Source of the DNA: Ophioderma brevispina
Lineage: Eukaryota; Echinodermata; Ophiuroidea; Amphilepidida; Ophiodermatidae
DNA length: 64,000 nt
Direction: 5' to 3'
Assembly: GCA_023653785.1 (NCBI GenBank)
Contig: JAMKCH010035354.1
Span: 1 to 64,000 of the forward strand
In this document: positions 60,524 through 64,000 of the stretch, piece by piece
How positions within the stretch are numbered: position 1 is the stretch's first letter
How the letters are laid out: each line of letters starts with the position of its first letter
Program-made: the position numbers and the translations under genes
The notes under the pieces: generated by a model
What the model was told of the DNA's origin: nothing
The model's database searches: none
What the model saw: the letters and a program-made list of their open reading frames with translations, nothing else

Positions 60524-62385
60524 TCTGCCCGGACAACCCCTTTAAAACGACAACCACCTTAAACCCAACAATCCCCCTTAATCCAGACAACCCCCCCTTA
60601 AACCCGGACAACCCCTTTAAACCGGACAACCCACTTAACCCCAAAATCCCCCTTAAACCCAACATCCCCATTAAACCCAACAACACCCTTAAAGCTGACA
60701 ACCCCCTGTAAACCCGGACAAACCCCCCTTAAAAGCCAACATCGCCTTAATCCCCGGACCCGCCCCCTTAAACCCGGACAACGCCCTTAAACCCCGGACC
60801 CGCCCCCTAAACACGGACAACCCCTTTAACCCGGACAACCCCTTAAACCTAATCAGCATGAGAGTACATGATTCCCCACCTATCCAAGTTCTCAAAATCG
60901 GGACTTAGGATATTCAGGATAGTTTGTTCACAAGGCTTTTTGGTTAAAAATACCCCAAATTAACTCATTAATTATGCAATTAGGGTACCTAATTAGCATA
61001 TGCCACGCCTGTAATCTAATCAGATGAAGGGCATGACAGTCCGATACAACACACCACGTTAACATCACCATAACCTTAGGGGTCTCTTTTGGGTAACAAC
61101 CCCAAATTAAATCATTAATTATGCAAATTAGGTAACCTAATTAGCATAGGCCACGCCCATAATCTAATCATATGAAGGGCATGGCAGTCCTATCCCACCC
61201 ACCGAGTTACATCACCATAACCCGTATGGGTCTCATGTTATCACTGTTCACACGATTAACCCCAAATTAACTCATTCCTTATGCAAATTAGGACCTAATA
61301 GACTAGCCACGACCTAATCTAATCAGATGATGGGCATGGCAGTCCGATCCCACCCACCAAGTTACATCACCATAAACCCGGATGGGTCTCATGTTTCCGT
61401 CACAAGATGGGGTTGACCGCCGCCGCCACCGTGAGCATAGCATACTCCCCTTCTGCTTTTAAATCCAGGGGATAAAGGAACCTATGCACTGCAAGATAAT
61501 TTAAATGCATCCATTATAGGACTAATATAGAAAGAAATTAATTTAAACCAACTTTAAACAAACACAAATTTTTTGGGCGGTAAGCATTGAAAAAGTAATT
61601 TCATGCAGGAAAATTACCATTTTACAGATTATTGATATAAGTCACAAAATGGTGAGGTCTCTTTGTTATTTGGTTAGTGATAGTTCTTATTGTATCGGAA
61701 AAAGCAGCTCTTACGGTTTAGCTTTAATTTTTCGATAGGGTTTAACAGTATGGTCAAGGACTAGCTATCACCCGTTTTGCACCTGGACCCAGTCAGATGA
61801 AAGAGCAACCAAAAAAATTTGGGAAAGCCAAAATTGTCTGGCACAGCAAATTTCAAGGTCTTATATATAAGCTTAAACAAGGCTTTCTTGCAATACTGAA
61901 ATTTTGATGCCTTAAAATGGCTTTACAAATCTTGGATGGGGAAAGCGTCTTTTTTCAACAGGACTTGGGGTGGGTGTGATCAGGCAATTTTGGGTTAGAT
62001 AGAGGATACCTTGGTCCGCCTTTCAAAAACCATGAAGAGGTAGTTATAAGGATCTTTTTTCTTTCTTTTTTAGTAAGTATTTGGAGCGCCCTCAACAAGA
62101 ATTTGTGGGCTCTCAACCCTACTGACATTACAATGGATGATTAAATAACTAAGAACCAGTAACTTATATTACATACACTATGATACACAAGAATTATGCT
62201 GTCCAAAATGGCACCCACGTATTTTGTTCAGATGCAAACTACACAGCACCTGAAGTCAAAATCTACCACCCTACCAAGTTCAAAGTTTACAGGTTGTTGA
62301 ATTTTGCTGTTAGAGTGGATTAATGACATGTTTTTGTTGATATGCAATGAGCTAATTAATATTCATTAACATGCAGATATCTTGC
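60524..62385 (+). repeat. Local tandem duplication, unit 2 (with composite element copy 3)
   Basis: A C-rich array at 60,524-60,850, then the right arm to about 61,470, then sequence matching 59,527-60,523 (GTATCGGAAAAAGCAGCTCT, TGAAGTC-AAAATCTACC, GAGCTAATTAATATTC) up to ATCTTGCT at about 62,385. It differs from unit 1 mostly by missing single bases, so it reads like a lower-quality or older copy. Confidence 0.85.
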
Positions 62386-62470
62386 TGCAAAACTAAAGAG
62401 TAACAAAAGTCATTATGGTCTATCACCCTACCAAGCTCATGAGAAGTCGCATAATTGTCGGTACAGTGGA

Positions 62471-62768
62471 TTAAAGATGCAATGAGGATTTCACATGTCA
62501 GGTATTCCTTAAAATATTGAAAATCCCATCTGAAAGCAAAGAATTTTCTTTGGTACAAAAATTGTGAAATTTCTAATTTTGTATTGGAGCAAATACAAAA
62601 TTCAACCTATGTTTTATAATGAAATGTAAGCAAATTTAAATCACTTTTTGTTTTCATTTTAAAGAAATTTCTAAAGCCAAAGTACAAGATAAGAGCGTCT
62701 AATCTACATGAAATTAGTACATATGATACACTGTATGGGTGTCTTGAAATCTCTTGTTGTGCCTTTAA
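62471..62768. mobile_element. TTAA-flanked MITE, family C, copy 2 (298 bp)
   Basis: TTAA (62,471-62,474) then AGATGCAATGAGGATTTC; the right end is ATCTCTTGTTGTGCCT before TTAA (62,765-62,768). Interior phrases match 44,932-45,253. Confidence 0.78.
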
Positions 62769-63833
62769 TGAACAGTTATATACATGTCATACAGATATAC
62801 ATAGAGACATAATTCCATTGTGATATCATAAGCCATTCACTATTGTTGGCCAAAAATTAGCAGTCAATGCCCTGCATTTCACCATTTAAAAAATAATTAT
62901 GTGTTTAAACTACACTGACACAAACCCCCCAACACAAAATAAGTAAAATCAATGGTCTTTACTTTTAATTTTGCTCCATTAATCAGTTGTTGCCAATCCA
63001 ACCCAACAACATTTTTATCAAACAGTTTAATACTTTGTGTTGTTCATTAAACACTGGATCTCTCTTTTTCCCTGCATGCAAATTGACGTCACAATCAATG
63101 TATATAATATACACTTTGTTCCTAGAAATTCTGCAGACCTAATAATAACAACATCATGTGAGAAATTTTAATTTATTTCATACATAGAGCTGGCTCCATG
63201 CAATCATCTGTTTATGTCCCATAAATTTGGCGATAATTTCAAGAAAATATTCACAATAGCATTTAGCACATCACTGGGATGGCCTTAATTACAGCAGCAG
63301 CCTCATAAAAACTAATAACCTTGGGAGGTCACAGAAGATGATGGCTATTTCAAGCTTTTACAAACGTGACGCTTGGAAGCAAGGTACTGCAATGGGAAAT
63401 TAAGACTTGAGATGCTTTTCCAATGCTATTCAACATGTTTTTATAGTGAAATTTTATTGTTAGAAGCTGTGAAATATTACTTTCTTTTATAAAAGGTGTG
63501 CTTCTCATCAAGAACGCTCAAATAAAATGTCAATGTGACTCATTTACAGTGTGTGATCATTTACATTTATTTTGCAAAAAAAACAACTGTATTTTAATCA
63601 TTTAACAAAATTAGTGAAATATATGGGCCAAATCAAATGGAGCAATGTACATATCCCATTTGGCGATATTGCACCTATAGACATTGAAAACAGCCATGGA
63701 TGTAAGTTTCTTTCCCTTAGTATAAAATGCTGTGCATAATTGTTTTAATCAATCAGTTTAAAAGCAAAACCAAATTTTCATTTTCCTCTTTGACACTTGA
63801 ACCTTTGAATTCATACTTTGACACTGTAGTAAA
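62769..63833. other. No feature recognised
   Basis: AT-rich sequence; no exon of ANKRD13C and no repeat recognised. Confidence 0.5.
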
Positions 63834-64000
63834 TTAAAGAGACATGAGGAGATTTCCAGAAAGAAGCGCCCCCAATTTTTCTCGAACCTAGGTTTTTTAC
63901 ATATTTGGAATGCTTACCAATGTATTAGATCACACCTGAAGTGAATAAGCCAAATACGCCATCTTTATGTAATAAGATGATGATTTAGTAGTTGCTGTCG
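63834..64000. mobile_element. TTAA-flanked element, family A, cut by window edge
   Basis: TTAA then AGAGACATGAGGAGATTTCC at 63,838, followed by the family-A subterminal blocks (CCAGAAAGA, TGCTTACCA, GATGATTTAGTA). The other end lies beyond base 64,000. Confidence 0.8.

Overview
This is a gene-poor, repeat-rich stretch of an animal nuclear genome. There are no operons or long bacterial-type reading frames. I see split exons with canonical splice sites, a tRNA-derived SINE, a degraded LINE, many short inverted-repeat transposons (MITEs) and several minisatellites. The transposon mix and the SINE suggest an invertebrate, perhaps a marine deuterostome such as an echinoderm or hemichordate; that placement is inference. 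Several local duplicates differ mainly by single-base indels, which looks like a long-read assembly with incompletely polished or haplotype-duplicated segments.

The one gene I can name is the 3' part of ANKRD13C (ankyrin repeat domain 13C) on the minus strand. It has an exon at 50,782-50,851, an exon at 42,649-42,778 and a terminal exon at 37,176-37,324. Reading frames join in phase (1+69 nt, 129+1 nt, 2+147 nt) and encode the C-terminal GPCR-chaperone region. Upstream exons must lie beyond the right edge. A second copy of the terminal exon lies at 29,014-29,162 because about 3.4 kb (26.6-30.0 kb) is tandemly duplicated as 30.0-38.2 kb, with a 4.8-kb extra segment in the second unit. The 42.6-kb exon carries two decayed partial tandem copies of itself. 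Its upstream intron holds a roughly 24-copy, 130-bp satellite, each unit with a DR1-type nuclear-receptor motif.

Layout: 0-11 kb, repeats only (AGGTCA repeat, 26-bp minisatellite, 220-bp tandem, hAT MITE, composite element with a G-rich array). 11.5-13.9 kb, a dead LINE with two MITEs nested in it. 14-22 kb, MITEs, tRNA-like pieces and one SINE. 22.9-25.2 kb, four candidate exons of unidentified or weakly identified genes. 26.6-38.2 kb, the duplication with the ANKRD13C 3' end. 38.3-41.5 kb, C-rich arrays and a fold-back element. 42-51 kb, ANKRD13C exons and intronic repeats. 52-64 kb, a 1.37-kb TTAA-flanked element, AT-rich repeats, two further copies of the composite element inside a 1.9-kb local duplication, and more TTAA MITEs.

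The most notable observations are the exact/noisy mosaic of the 3.4-kb duplication, the shared local frame shifts in both terminal-exon copies, the partial exon triplication, and the intronic nuclear-receptor-site satellite.
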